Assembly: GCA_032622095.1 (NCBI GenBank)
Contig: CP136063.1
Location: 215,345,982-215,409,981 of the forward strand
Direction: 5' to 3'
DNA from: Siphonodentalium dalli
Lineage: Eukaryota; Mollusca; Scaphopoda; Gadilida; Siphonodentaliidae
DNA length: 64,000 bases
Part shown: positions 40,021 through 46,772 of the stretch, one piece after another
How positions within the stretch are numbered: the stretch's first letter is position 1
Layout: every line of letters begins with the position of its first letter
Position numbers and translations under genes: made by a program
Notes under the pieces: model-generated
What the model saw: the letters and a program-made list of their open reading frames with translations, nothing else
Database searches by the model: none
What the model was told of the DNA's origin: nothing

Positions 40021-43000
40021 ATCGACTCTATATATAAGTATGTCATTAGAAGATCAATTACTTTTAAACATTACTATATTTTACGACGAGGAGCTTTCGC
40101 TTATGAGATTTTTTCTTAAGGCAACGCATGATATGTGGTTTGAATGGAGCTTTGCGTCCGAAAGGTCGACAAGAGTGTCTGGTGTGCATTAATTCTCAGT
40201 TACATTGAAAGTAAAAAAATTCTATTTTTAAAACAAATTAACATTTCATAATATACGCTAACTAAACGTGTTTAGTTATATATATCACTTCCAAGCGGTC
40301 TGCTATATATCATTAAAGATGCATAATCCGAAATAACGCTCCCAAATTACTATTTCTTCGGGGGGATATTTGATTCGAGTCGAGGAACCCACCCATCAAA
40401 GCTCAGAGTGATCAGATATCGATGTTGAAATTGGTTATTTCTCGAAATGTGTAATTATTTGTGGCCCAGAAAAGAGTCGTCACGTCGTAGGTCTCGGACA
40501 AATATACGGATGAAGACGGATAACTCTAAAATCAAGTGGTAACACGGCCAAATTTCGTGATACTCAAGTATACGGCCATATTTCGTTGTACAATATGTCG
40601 ATAAATAACACGTTTTGGGAAATTTTATGCCATAGTTGACACGATTAGCATTATTTTGTTGAAATTAATCGATTCTGATAACAAAAGAGTATTTTGAAGA
40701 AATGTTGTTATTGTTGTTGTTCTAAATTGGACCGTCTGATCGGATTGAGTACCTTTAAAATGTTGCGACGTGATAAGCACGGTGCATACTCTGGACCACC
40801 CTTACCCTGGAAATATGTGCTATAATTCCAATTCAAAATATTTAATATGTGGGGTACACATGTTATATGTACACGTATATATGGCATATTTTCGTAATTG
40901 GAGAATAAAGATACTCACGTTCCCTGTGGTCTGGAGGATCTGCAATGAAGGAGATTCGTGATTTTTATACTGAATATATTATAATCCATATATGTAATAT
41001 GATGCTAAAATGTTTACTGAAATATCTCATGTACATAGTGTATATATGTTTTGTGTATGTTCCACCTTAAATGGTGGCTTTACGCATTAAATAATTCAAT
41101 TCAGACAAAGACGGTATACAGTAATGCCCTAAATAATCGACCCCTTAACCACAACATAATTATGGGTAACTTTTCATGATTTAGTCGGAAATATGGCTTG
41201 TTTCCGACTAAAATATCTCAGCTCACTGAGAGCTTTCCGATGAATGGCAACAAGCCATATTTCCGACTAAATCCTGAAAGGTTACCCATAATTCTGCTGT
41301 GGTTAAGGGGTCGATTGTTTAGGGCATTACTGTATATCGGGGCGCCATGTGGTATTTTCTACGAAAGCGCTTTAGAGTCATGCAAAAACACCACAGAACT
41401 CCCATATATACAAATATTACACAACTCGTTATTACGATATGAATTTCGTTATAACGAATTCCAACAACGACTTGCAAGTCGTTAGAACGAGTTGCATGTC
41501 GTTATTGCGAGTTGTGAAAGTCGTTGTAAAGACTTATAATACAACTCATTATAACGAGTCATTTGAAGTAGAAATAAAAACAAGTCGTTATAACGGATTG
41601 TAGAAAAATGTCAAGTCATTATAACGAGTTGTGTATGTATATTTGGGGGTGCGGTGGTGATTCGGGTGGCCCTAATGCGCTTTCGTAATGTTCAGTACGG
41701 GTGGATTGTATACATATAGAACTGGCCGGAGGCTATATACTCATCGATTATGGAACAGTATATACCGTTAGAGATTCGGAAATCTCAAAACATTCTGTCA
41801 TTTAACCCTTTCGTGACGGGAGTTGCGCGGGTGCAGCATTAAAAACCATGTGCCAGTGCATATATCAGATAATGTACTGATAATTGACACGCTCAAGGAG
41901 AATATATTGTTAAGCCGGCCGATGTATTCTCTTTTATATGCGAGGCTCCATGTGGGAGACTCGCATATATAAGAGAATGCATTGGCACAGAGTTTTCACT
42001 CCAGTCATGGAAGGGTTAAGAAACAACTGAAAACATATCTATTTCGGCAATGTTTTAACGTCTGCAGTTCTGCTCAACGTTCACAATTTTAAACACTTTA
42101 AAGCATTTTAAAGATAACGGTAATTTCTCTTAACAGTATCAGTTTGCCCTAACAGCATCATAGCAATTCAGCAGGATCCATATCATAGAACATTAGCAGG
42201 ACCACTTGACCATCGGTGTGGTATTGTTCAGCGGTTGAAAAGATTGACGTATATCAGTTAGGAAATTGTAATCAAACTGGGTGCATGGTGCAGAGGACCA
42301 TCTGCACATACATCTAGCAACGTTCAATAGCCACATACATGTGTCGTCTAAATCTGGCGACTTGCCAAGTGATGAAAACGACCCGCACACTCGCACGCGA
42401 CAAAAGAACGTTGTGGGACAGTAAGAGGGGACGGATCATGTAGCCTGGTCATCGAAAGAAACCAATTATCCGCAGTGAATTGGAGTCTGTATTTTGATTG
42501 GCTATTATTGTGCTGGGAACTAATAACTCATCAGTAACAAGTACCACTTAAATTGGAGGATATGAATTACTGCGGAATTAAAACTGCGCCGATCCTGCAG
42601 TTTCGATTGGATTTAACGCCATCTAGTGAATGAATTATGAGTTTCTCATTGATCTTTATACCAATAATCCACTTCAGATAACCGATTAAGATGAGAAATG
42701 ACATCTTAATCGTATTCAACAATTGAACTGTTCGTTGAAGTGATTACTACCATGAATGGTGACTATGGCCAGTTTAGTTGTTTGTCTCGTATAAAGGTCG
42801 TGGTCACTCACACGATACAGTCTAGACATTCAGTAAATGGTGACCATTATAAAACGATATGGATTAGAGAACATATTAGGAAAATATTCATGACTATGTT
42901 TCGATGGTTGCCGTCATGATTCTTATGTAATACAACACAGAAAAGATCTTCAATACCATCACGTTTAAAATTTAGAAGACCGAGCAAAATCGCGAAATAC

Positions 43001-46000
43001 CATTGTGTCCGTGTTGTGAATATTCACTTAATTGTTTTTATGGCTGCCAACACAATTCGTCTGTAATACAACCCACAAAAGATCTTGAAAACCTTGGATA
43101 ATGCTTAACATTTTGAAGGCCAAGCAAAACCAGGATATTCCGCTGTGTCCACGTGGTGTAGATTCACTTGTTTCGATGGCTGCCATCACGATTCGTATGT
43201 AATACAACCGAGAATAGCTTTTGAAAAACTTGGATCATGCTTAAAACTTTGAAAACCAGGAGACACCATTGTGTTCATGTTGTGTAGATTAATTTCAACC
43301 CGATGAGCATGAACACAAATTCCAGTTCTGTATTTGTGCAGCATATTATTTCGAAAATAGCATGAAGGATAATTGGTTCGGAGTTACACCACAGATAACA
43401 TGTTTCCACTGATGTTGTTCAAAATGTAATGAGCCGTCCCCTCTCATTATCTTTTAAAACCAGTTGCCATACATTATGCTCATGTATTCCACACACATTT
43501 ACGCGAGGCACATGTATTCAATGGAATCCCAGCCATTGAATACATATTATTGTATATCTCCAGTGGAATACAAGCCGGAACTTTTGTTGTTAACTTTGTC
43601 GCCAAGAAAGATGAAGTACATTACGTCAACGATCCGCTTCGGGTGATGGCCCGAACTGTTCTGGTTGTTCGTCAGACTTAAATTACAATACAGGTATCCA
43701 TAGTATCAATAAAGTTGACAGTCATGGACTGAACGTATATGATACAACGGTGTAGAATAAATACAGAACACAACTTGCATCATAATCTCGAATATTTTAT
43801 CGAACTCGTTGCGGACGGCGCATATATAGTTACATTTCGCTCGAACTACGCTCTCGCGAAATATATCCTTGCGGCAGCCGCAATTCATTAAATAACATAT
43901 TCTCGATTAAGATGCGCGTTGTGTTCTGTCTAGTTCTTGGTATGAAGCCATGCGTGAACACACAGGAATAAGCCTGCATAGTCTCTGATGATGTCAATAT
44001 CTAATGAATATGATCTAGACAGCAATATCCGTAGACATATGCTCTTGCCTCGTGTTGATTTGTTTTCCAATTTCTAGTGTGTAGCGTATGTTTCAAGGTT
44101 TGTTTTGAGAATATTTTCATCCGAACCCACGTTGATAGTCTATATCGCGTCCTTATATATATAGGATGATCCATTGATAGGCTGTTCACGACATAATTTC
44201 ATACATTCAATATTATTTTTAAATGATGATACTGATAATGATGATGATGATGATGATGATGAGACGTGTGAGTGGCCTCGTTGCACTGACGTGGCTATGC
44301 CTAACGGACAAATCAGAATCAAGCTTTTAAAGACCTATTATGGACTTTTTCGGTGCGTGAAATTGATGTCAGTACTTTGGCGATATTCTTACTGGGGGAA
44401 TGCCCCTTTCTACTAACATCGCCGAAATTCTCAAGCAAATCGACCGTACCATTCCATGGAAAACATCGTCTGAACTACGCTCAATTGTAAATATTTATCT
44501 CTTGATTCGGGACGCAACTATCGGCGATAAATTAACGCAAATTATTTCGCCATGAAGAGTCACTCATTTAATTGATATATAAGAATGACGGGCTGTGTGT
44601 TGTAAATTTGGATATAATATTTGTAAAAATACCTACTTTGAGCATGTTATTCTCCATTTCTATTTTATTACATTACCGAAGTGTTTCACAACACTTTAAA
44701 CATAATTGTTACTTACCGACGACCGTGAGTGCCACAAGACGAGTAATTGGCTTCGTTGCACTGACATGGCACTCGTAGAGCCCCGCGTCCTTCTTCTGAA
44801 CATTCCTGATGACTAGATTAGAATCAGTTATGGTTTCACTCTTTTTTGAATAATCAACATTTACTCTTTTCTCCTGCGTGAACACTACATCCCCTATTGT
44901 TAAGTAATATTCATCCGACTCCTTCCGCCAGCCGACCTTCAACAGAAAACAATATGCACAGGAATATACACACCCGTCCACATTCAAACTCACGGCGATT
45001 TTGTCAGTTTGCCTCGCTGTGATGCTGGTCTAGGTCATTGTCTTTACCCCAGATACTACATGTAAGTATAGGTAAAAACCCACTTGGGTATATGTACAAG
45101 AAATACAGACCAAGGCGCGTAGCGTAGCTCAAGTCTATACTTTGACCCGGCGAAATTCAGATTCATACAAGTGCAATTGGTAATGGTTTAGAGCGATTTG
45201 ATTGGTCGATGGTGAGTGGGCCGGTTTATAAGAATGCCCATTTCGTGTAACACATATTTGGATAAGATGTGGGCTTCGTGCCACATTGTGGACACAAACA
45301 TATACCATCCGAATCAAGCGATGGTACGCACAATATTATTATGGTCAATATTAACAACAGGACTTGAGATAGAAAGTTGGATTTCACTCAAGGTGAAACG
45401 ACGACTCATGCACGATGATTGTAATCCAGTGAGGATTTACGTTTTCCACACCCGTTGGTCTCGTCAAACATTCTTGAACTGAAAAAAATATCTAAGATTG
45501 GAAATTAAAAGGGTTCCGATTGAAATGTTCGCTGTGTTCTCTCTTTATTTTCTATTATATATTTTAGAACTTCTGTCTATCTGTCTATCTCTCTGTCTGT
45601 ATGTCTGTCTGTATGTATGTATGTATGTATGTCGGTCTGCCTGTCTGTGTGTCTGTATGTATGTATGTGTATGTATGTATGTATGTATGTATGTATGTAT
45701 GTATGTGTCTTATAGACTCGAAAACTGATGGACATTTCCAACTCAAATTTGGTATATAGGTCTATACTTTGATCCCGGGGACAATATGGGGCCCGAATTT
45801 CACGTGCGACCGTGCATGTCATTGACCATGACCTTGACAACGATCATATACGCTCATATATATAGGCATGTTTCTAGACCGATCGAACACTAGTGTTTTT
45901 CTTTCTCCTTATACTCCAGACGCTGTATATTCTGCCATGCAGACGGAGGCGATCACAAAGAAATCCCTAAATATCCCCGACGAAGTCGGGCACATCAGCT

Positions 46001-46194
46001 AATATTATACTTTTGTATGTTGCGCGTTGGTGTGAACGCCGTCGTGGTTAGGTATATGTATATACTTACTGTTTTCGTTCCTAAATGCTGGACAGTACAT
46101 TTCAGGACGGCTAAGCTTCCTTCTGTGAAGCTCACGTTCTTTGATGCGAGTAGAAATCTGGGCGCGGCATGCCGTCTCACAATCCGTGGAGAGA
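11038..46194 (-). CDS. Two-Ig-domain, GPI-anchor-type cell-surface protein gene (DPR/zig-8-like), four exons found, 5' end incomplete
   Basis: Joining 46070-46194, 44717-44936, 27550-27840 and 11038-11192 on the minus strand gives one open frame of about 263 residues plus stop. Splice phases agree at every junction (0, 1, 1) and every intron is GT-AG. The order is Ig domain 1 (exons 1-2), Ig domain 2 (exon 3), then a hydrophilic linker and a hydrophobic tail ending at the stop (exon 4). Each Ig domain keeps its cysteine pair and core tryptophan. Family knowledge: proteins of this plan (nematode zig-8, insect DPR, the wider Wirin/IgLON group) are secreted to the neuron surface and act in cell recognition and synapse specificity; that role is inferred here. 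Introns are 1,133, 16,876 and 16,357 bp and are full of mobile elements. The first exon found starts in phase 1, so at least one upstream coding exon with the start codon is missing; see 57268-57448. Sure of the family, less sure of the exact subfamily. Confidence 0.9.
11880..12140. repeat. AGTTGGAAATTTC-rich dispersed repeat
   Basis: GTTGGAAATTTC occurs at least three times and its complement GAAATTTCCAAC near 12115, giving loosely inverted ends. Related TTTCCAACT motifs recur at 30535-30600. Probably an old element. Confidence 0.45.
12363..12427. repeat. 9-bp minisatellite (ACCATCCAG)n
   Basis: About seven units of ACCATCCAG/ACCACCCAG in tandem. Confidence 0.92.
12538..12801. mobile_element. 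Family K element, copy 1 (CAGAGTTCAGTCCC ends)
   Basis: The left end CAGAGTTCAGTCCC and right end GGGACTGGACTCTG form inverted termini. The interior (TTTTGTCAGTTACAATTC, GGCTTGATCTAGA) matches the copy at 39164-39438. MITE-like, 264 bp. Confidence 0.75.
13073..13221. repeat. Foldback with G/C homopolymer
   Basis: The left arm AGTGGGTGTGTGTT..GGGGGG..GGCACTGTGGTCGCTG pairs with the right arm GACCACAGCGCCGCACCCCCCAACAACACACACTCACT. The arms are imperfect. Confidence 0.6.
13487..13585. repeat. Dispersed repeat, copy 2 (see 1893-2002)
   Basis: It shares CCAATTGGCAGTTGACCAAT and the surrounding GTGACGTCG and AGTGTAACGC blocks with copy 1. Confidence 0.6.
13866..14545. repeat. Dispersed repeat R, copy 1, split by a younger insertion
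   Basis: It is homologous to 18828-19290, sharing TTATTTTATTTCGAATAT, CGAACGTCAAAT, GGTCTCTGTTAACRGTAAC and TTTCCGGACAGG. Inverted GGAAACGCTTCTAT/ATAGAAGCGTTTCC motifs lie near its ends. The hAT-like element at 14011-14268 interrupts it exactly at CGTCAAAT. Confidence 0.75.
14011..14268. mobile_element. hAT-like non-autonomous element, copy 1, with 8-bp target duplication
   Basis: Its ends are CAAGCCTTGATATAGTG and CACTATTTCAAGGCTTG. It is flanked by CGTCAAAT at 14003-14010 and again at 14269-14276. Inside are four arms of the same motif (AGAATGAGGTCCC...GGTGAATTTAGTGATGC) in alternating orientation, so it folds into nested hairpins. Eight-bp duplications are the rule for hAT transposons (family knowledge); no transposase is present. 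Confidence 0.88.
14795..15575 (+). mobile_element. Family N element with internal hairpin and partial self-duplication
   Basis: The left part (GATTGGTCGGCGCCCACGTG onward) matches the inverse of 23591-24120. It carries a hairpin ending in ATGTAACCGTGAGGTAA and its complement (15163-15293). A second, partial copy of the interior and hairpin then follows (15294-15575), finishing ACATGACAGTTAATCCTTA. Confidence 0.75.
16047..16835. mobile_element. TTAA-ended element with about 75-bp inverted termini
   Basis: The left terminus TTAAGTGTCAATCCACAG...CACACCG..CGCG and the right terminus CGCG..CGGTGTGAATTGACCTTAA are inverted. The match extends inward through GTCCGTAGC.GTTCAAAGC. It is 789 bp with no transposase frame. 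Confidence 0.75.
17022..17270. repeat. Cluster of AGTCATTTGGCCAAATGACT motifs
   Basis: The motif CAGTCATTTGG or its complement CCAAATGACTG occurs about seven times in both orientations in 250 bp, including a perfect palindrome at 17240-17260. This looks like a small element with subterminal repeats. Confidence 0.65.
17318..17860. repeat. Tandem repeat, about 140-bp unit, about four units
   Basis: GAGCAAGAGTATTCGCTATGG-type segments recur at about 17338, 17476, 17617 and 17756. Units share TCAAATGAACTGAGTGGA and AAAATCTTATCGAATCATCA. Confidence 0.85.
18255..18581. repeat. TACAGTA foldback family B: one solo arm plus one full hairpin
   Basis: 18255-18363 is a single arm. 18364-18581 is a complete hairpin running TACAGTA...AGCTCTCGGGGGAGAGCT...TACTGTA. 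Arms carry GAATTATGGGTA, TTCAGGATTTAGT and GCCATTCATCGGAAAGCTCT. The pairing gives spurious open frames on both strands. Confidence 0.88.
18828..19290. repeat. Dispersed repeat R, copy 2 (uninterrupted)
   Basis: It is homologous to 13866-14545 but continuous across CGAACGTCAAATGTCCCAGA at about 18969. It therefore shows the empty form of the site occupied by the hAT-like element in copy 1. Confidence 0.75.
19944..20160. repeat. TACAGTA foldback family B, full copy
   Basis: A 217-bp near-perfect hairpin from TACAGTAATGCCCTAAATAA to TTATTTAGGGCATTACTGTA. The arms are about 100 bp with very few mismatches. Confidence 0.92.
20161..21605. other. Intronic DNA, no gene or clear element seen
   Basis: AT-rich DNA with no exon-like frame and no repeat that I could match elsewhere in the window. 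Confidence 0.4.
21610..22147. mobile_element. Diverged copy of the 2292-2570 element, split by a nested insertion
   Basis: It shares ATCTCAAAGATTATA, ACTCTCGTGTCTGTTTAT and the right end TGAAAACGTAGAAACC with the intact copy. The left terminus is not recognisable. It is interrupted at 21854-22085. Confidence 0.7.
21854..22085. mobile_element. Nested element with perfect 15-bp inverted ends
   Basis: It begins TTAGAAGGAACTAAA and ends TTTAGTTCCTTCTAA, 232 bp. The flanks TGTTGG and TGTTGA may be part of a target duplication. No coding capacity. Confidence 0.75.
22553..23052. mobile_element. TTAA-ended family Q, copy 2
   Basis: The left end TTAAAGGCACACTTAATTTT and right end AAAATTAAGATGGCCTTTAA match the layout of 6521-6970. 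A poly-C tract follows the left end. Confidence 0.78.
23178..23372. repeat. Third copy of the 2815-3005 / 3895-4160 arm sequence
   Basis: It shares TGTAGACAGACTTTGTCCGT and TTATGTAAACAAA blocks with both arms of the 2.8-4.2 kb inverted repeat. Confidence 0.55.
23591..24120 (-). mobile_element. Family N element, inverted copy, with a perfect hairpin at one end
   Basis: 23591-23752 is an almost perfect palindrome of about 160 bp (TATAAGGATTAACTGTCATG to its complement). 23753-24120 is the reverse of the 14800-15170 segment, ending near the GGCGCCGACCAATCAGAATG motif. A 22-bp segment around ACGTATCGATGTTGTTATGA is tandemly duplicated at 23958. Confidence 0.8.
24121..25344. other. Intronic DNA, no gene or clear element seen
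   Basis: No exon-like frame with splice signals or matching repeat was found here. Confidence 0.4.
25345..25476. repeat. Degenerate family B arm
   Basis: It contains ATGATCGACCCCTACCACAA, TTCAGGATTTAGTCGGAAAT and CGGGCATTACTGTA. It is one arm plus the end of the other, so no longer a hairpin. Confidence 0.7.
25477..26930. other. Intronic DNA, no gene or clear element seen
   Basis: It contains a poly-G run near 25520 and several short chance frames. Nothing recognisable. Confidence 0.4.
26938..27498. mobile_element. Element with inverted ends and an internal 217-bp tandem duplication
   Basis: The left end GGTCACTCTCATCGGTTTTT...GATAAAGGTA and the right end TACCTTTGTCAC..AAAACCGATGAGAGTTACC are inverted repeats. 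Between them a 217-bp unit starting CTGAAAATTGTCATAAAGAT occurs twice in tandem (26979 and 27196), nearly identical. The element ends about 50 bp from the Ig2 exon donor. Confidence 0.8.
27550..27840 (-). CDS. Exon: complete Ig domain 2
   Basis: This 291-bp exon has acceptor TTTCAG|CT and donor ACAG|GTAC, and is phase 1 on both sides. It encodes a whole second Ig domain: EYVENDQPIKLMCNSSGG (first cysteine, NSS sequon), DVDWFKDG (core tryptophan), SSELIIYRARDEDAG, then MYVCRSSNL with the second cysteine, and the G strand SIRVHVLTG. The strand endings match Ig2 of zig-8/DPR-like proteins, which end in VHVL-N/T-G/A. A transposon-like element with inverted termini (26938-27498) ends about 50 bp beyond the donor. 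Confidence 0.94.
28635..29012 (+). mobile_element. TTAAAGGTAC family P, copy 1
   Basis: The left end TTAAAGGTACACAATCCGAT and the right GGATTGTGTTCCT are inverted. It shares AAAACGTGTTAT, ATGCTAACCACTGTC and GTGGTGAAAAATAACA blocks with 38591-38976 and 40313-40758. Confidence 0.75.
29587..30195. repeat. About 160-bp tandem duplication, first unit filled by a family J element
   Basis: The segments 29587-29732 and 30000-30164 are diverged copies (AGCCGGTTTC, TATGCTAT.TGTTAGTC, ATATATAGCTCCGRYGATGG). The first is interrupted by the J element at 29733-29967, and the second continues directly into TTGAACAAACATATG. Confidence 0.75.
29733..29967 (-). mobile_element. TTAA family J, internally deleted copy in reverse orientation
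   Basis: It runs TTAACCCTTTACCCAACA to TGTTGGGTAAAGGGTTAA, 235 bp. Only one shortened palindrome remains (about 29886-29938). Both ends are intact. Confidence 0.88.
31398..31740. repeat. Dispersed repeat L, copy 1 (copy 2 at 44352-44695)
   Basis: It shares ACCAACATCGCCGAAA, CTCAATTGTAAATATTTA-like, GGGACGCAACTAT and CTCCATTTCTATTTTAT with copy 2. About 340 bp, no coding frame. Confidence 0.75.
32113..32667 (+). pseudogene. 5'-truncated LINE: C-terminal part of a reverse transcriptase polyprotein
   Basis: The frame reads through about 170 residues of a non-LTR retrotransposon C-terminus. It contains YRLELYLDIVKN, then IRKI-type 'F.KLRISNHTLEIEKGRH', then a Cys/His cluster R-x-C-x-x-C-(G)-ETETEEHYILKCP-x-Y. 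This is the post-RT region shared by many animal LINEs. There is no ATG at the start; the frame opens inside unrelated DNA. No RT catalytic core is visible upstream (31741-32112), so the copy is 5'-truncated, as expected after target-primed insertion. It ends with an intact stop. A 3' UTR and TTATC tail follow at 33230-33360. It lies inside an intron of the Ig gene, on the opposite strand. Confidence 0.8.
32668..33360 (+). mobile_element. LINE 3' UTR and TTATC tail, with an inserted segment
   Basis: Beyond the LINE stop, the DNA ends in a GC-richer block (ATCGGCCCCGTGTGCGGGTG, from 33309) and three to four TTATC units at 33341-33360, a typical LINE 3' terminus. Between about 32700 and 33240 the UTR appears to be interrupted. 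The interruption begins with a perfect foldback (32725-32820) and ends near the motif GGCCAATCAGAATGC, also found at the tip of the 14.8 and 24.1 kb elements. Confidence 0.6.
32725..32820. repeat. Near-perfect foldback in the LINE 3' UTR
   Basis: The left arm begins ACATTCTGGGATTCGAGCAT and the right arm ends with its exact complement, with GCCGGC at the turn. Arms are about 43 bp, and outside them an imperfect CCCTGTT/AACAGGG pair continues. It is probably the end of a foldback-type element inserted in the LINE. Confidence 0.7.
33371..33602 (+). mobile_element. TTAA family G, full-length copy
   Basis: It runs TTAACCCTTTATTTAGTAAA to TATTTAGTATAGAAAGGGTTAA, about 232 bp, directly after the LINE tail. 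It contains AGACGACAGAGAATAGAA and AACTACTCATCAATGAGTAT. Confidence 0.82.
33900..34088. repeat. TACAGTA foldback family B, copy with shortened right arm
   Basis: The left arm TATAGTAATGCCCTAAATAA pairs with a right arm ending TTATTTAGGGCATTACTGTA. Part of the loop-proximal right arm (GGCAACAAG) is missing. Confidence 0.85.
34089..35028. other. Intronic DNA, no gene or clear element seen
   Basis: No exon-like frame or matching repeat was found. Confidence 0.4.
35029..35174. repeat. 146-bp foldback (GAAATAAATACACGGTGTA)
   Basis: The arms run from GAAATAAATACACGGTGT through GTACCACAAAAAACTGATTG to the matching complement ending ACACCGTGTATTTATTTC. The turn is GC-rich. A related short GTGGTACAATT/AATTGTACCAC pair occurs at 35899-35935. 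Confidence 0.82.
36335..36734 (+). mobile_element. TTAA family J, full copy
   Basis: It is nearly identical in layout to 9194-9593, with two palindromic cassettes (about 36366-36433 and 36514-36580) around the A-rich tract and both CCCTTTACCCAACA-type ends. Confidence 0.88.
36961..36992. repeat. (TTA)n microsatellite
   Basis: About ten TTA units, preceded at 36910-36924 by a C-homopolymer. Confidence 0.9.
37495..37928. mobile_element. hAT-like element, copy 2, with 8-bp target duplication
   Basis: The ends CAAGCCTTGAAATAGTG and CACTATTTCAAGGCTTG are flanked by CATGACCA at 37487-37494 and 37929-37936. At 434 bp it carries an extra interior (including GGTGATGTTCACCCATTATA) that the copy at 14011 lacks but the copy at 63719 shares. 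Confidence 0.88.
38591..38976 (+). mobile_element. TTAAAGGTAC family P, copy 2
   Basis: It begins TTAAAGGTACTAAATCCGAT and ends GGATTATGCACCTTTAA. The interior matches 28635-29012 with indels. Confidence 0.75.
39164..39438. mobile_element. Family K element, copy 2
   Basis: The ends CAGAGTTCAGTCCC and GGGACTGAACTCTG are perfectly inverted. The interior matches 12538-12801. Shared bases extend leftward (GCAAGCTGCAAAA), so the element may be slightly longer. Confidence 0.78.
39988..40020. repeat. (GTT)n microsatellite
   Basis: About eleven GTT units. Confidence 0.9.
40313..40758 (-). mobile_element. TTAAAGGTAC family P, copy 3, reverse orientation, longest
   Basis: It runs TTAAAGATGCATAATCCGAA to CGGATTGAGTACCTTTAA. 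It keeps an internal stretch with ACGGATGAAGACGGATAACT that is partly missing from the other copies. Confidence 0.75.
41117..41334. repeat. TACAGTA foldback family B, full copy
   Basis: A 218-bp hairpin, TACAGTAATGCCCTAAATAA to AGGGCATTACTGTA, slightly rearranged near the loop (an extra TTTCCGACTAAA before the turn). Confidence 0.88.
41400..41645. repeat. Cluster of CGTTATAACG-type motifs with inverted ends
   Basis: Variants of ACTCGTTATAACGAGT occur about ten times in both orientations in 240 bp. The flanks CACAACTCGTTAT and ATAACGAGTTGTG are inverted. Probably a small element with dense subterminal repeats. Confidence 0.65.
41802..42019 (+). mobile_element. TTAA family I, copy 3
   Basis: It runs TTAACCCTTTCGTGACGGG to CCAGTCATGGAAGGGTTAA. 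It has one decayed and one good palindrome (41926-41988). Confidence 0.8.
42020..42890. other. Intronic DNA, no gene or clear element seen
   Basis: No exon-like frame with splice signals was found. Confidence 0.4.
42893..43295. repeat. Degenerate tandem repeat, about 135-140-bp unit, three units
   Basis: TTTCGATGGYTGCC..CA.GATTCGTATGTAATACAAC recurs at about 42899, 43036 and 43168, each followed by AAAGATCTT-like and CATTGTGTCC-like blocks. Confidence 0.7.
44237..44262. repeat. (GAT)n microsatellite
   Basis: Eight or nine GAT units. Confidence 0.9.
44352..44695. repeat. Dispersed repeat L, copy 2
   Basis: It is homologous to 31398-31740 and ends about 20 bp short of the donor of the Ig1 exon at 44717, so it abuts the exon. 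Confidence 0.72.
44717..44936 (-). CDS. Exon: C-terminal half of Ig domain 1
   Basis: This 220-bp exon lies between acceptor TTGAAG|GTC and the consensus donor G|GTAAGT. It is phase 0 in and phase 1 out. It begins VGWRKESDEYYLTIG, the W-x-R...D...LT-G pattern characteristic of DPR/zig-8-like first Ig domains. It ends with the F-strand signature DAGLYECHV, whose cysteine pairs with the one in the upstream exon, followed by LVALTVV. The last base plus the first two of the next exon encode Ala, giving a continuous TVVAIVLTGTEY linker to Ig domain 2. The upstream intron is only 1,133 bp. Confidence 0.93.
45572..45708. repeat. (TCTG)n/(TATG)n compound microsatellite
   Basis: Imperfect TCTG units change into TATG units over about 137 bp. 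It gives a false Tyr/Val/Cys-rich frame. Confidence 0.92.
46070..46194 (-). CDS. Exon: N-terminal half of Ig domain 1
   Basis: This 125-bp exon starts after a pyrimidine-rich acceptor ending TTTGCAG and stops at a strong donor, ACA|GTAAGTA. It enters in phase 1 and leaves in phase 0. Its translation runs ...APRFLLASKNVSFTEG... and includes VLKCTVQHLGTKT, which holds the first cysteine of Ig domain 1 and an N-glycosylation sequon (NVS). The PRF..NVSFTEG opening is typical of the A strand of DPR/zig-8 first Ig domains. The read continues directly into V-G-W of the next exon, which supplies the core tryptophan. The intron therefore falls between the C and W of the Ig fold. Confidence 0.86.
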
Positions 46195-46488
46195 CTGCAA
46201 ATAGAGAACATATTCTTTCAATATGTTGTATGAGATATTCCCCACCCTAATAATGCAAGTGTTAACTTAAATAATATCCACATACTATGTGTGCCTTTCA
46301 ATATCACGTGCATGGATGTCTGCATAATGAGGATTGTCGATCGCGAGGATATCAAATTTCGAATTTCAAAATTCCCCCTCCCCAAACCTGACCCAATTCC
46401 CAACTCTGATAACGTTTATTTGCACACCACCGCCTTTCCGACTTGTTGAACAATTACAAGCTCAGATGTTGCGGGTGGGGGGCTGCAC

Positions 46489-46772
46489 ACTAAATCGGGC
46501 CATTTATGGGACCATCTCTTTTCTTATACTCAACAGAATATATGCAACAAATTAATGAATTTGAGCCTTGGATTAGTGCAAAATACACATAATCATAAAC
46601 GCCATAAACGCATTTTCATTATAATTACCATGTTGTTTGTATCGTTCATAAAGCACATGCCATGAGTGTATTTTGCACTAATTCATGGCTCAAATTCATT
46701 CATTTGTTGCATATATTATGTTGAGTATATATCAAAGGAGATGGTCCCATAAATGGCCGGATTTAGTGTCAA
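46489..46772. repeat. 284-bp foldback, arms about 105 bp
   Basis: The left arm ACTAAATCGGGCCATTTATG... pairs with the right arm ...CATAAATGGCCGGATTTAGT, with a loop of about 75 bp. Pairing extends through TTTGAGCC.TG.ATTAGTGC. Confidence 0.85.

Noticed and set aside
45498-45840. Cys/Val/Tyr-rich and Thr/His-rich frames
   Set aside because: Translations of the TCTG/TATG microsatellite.
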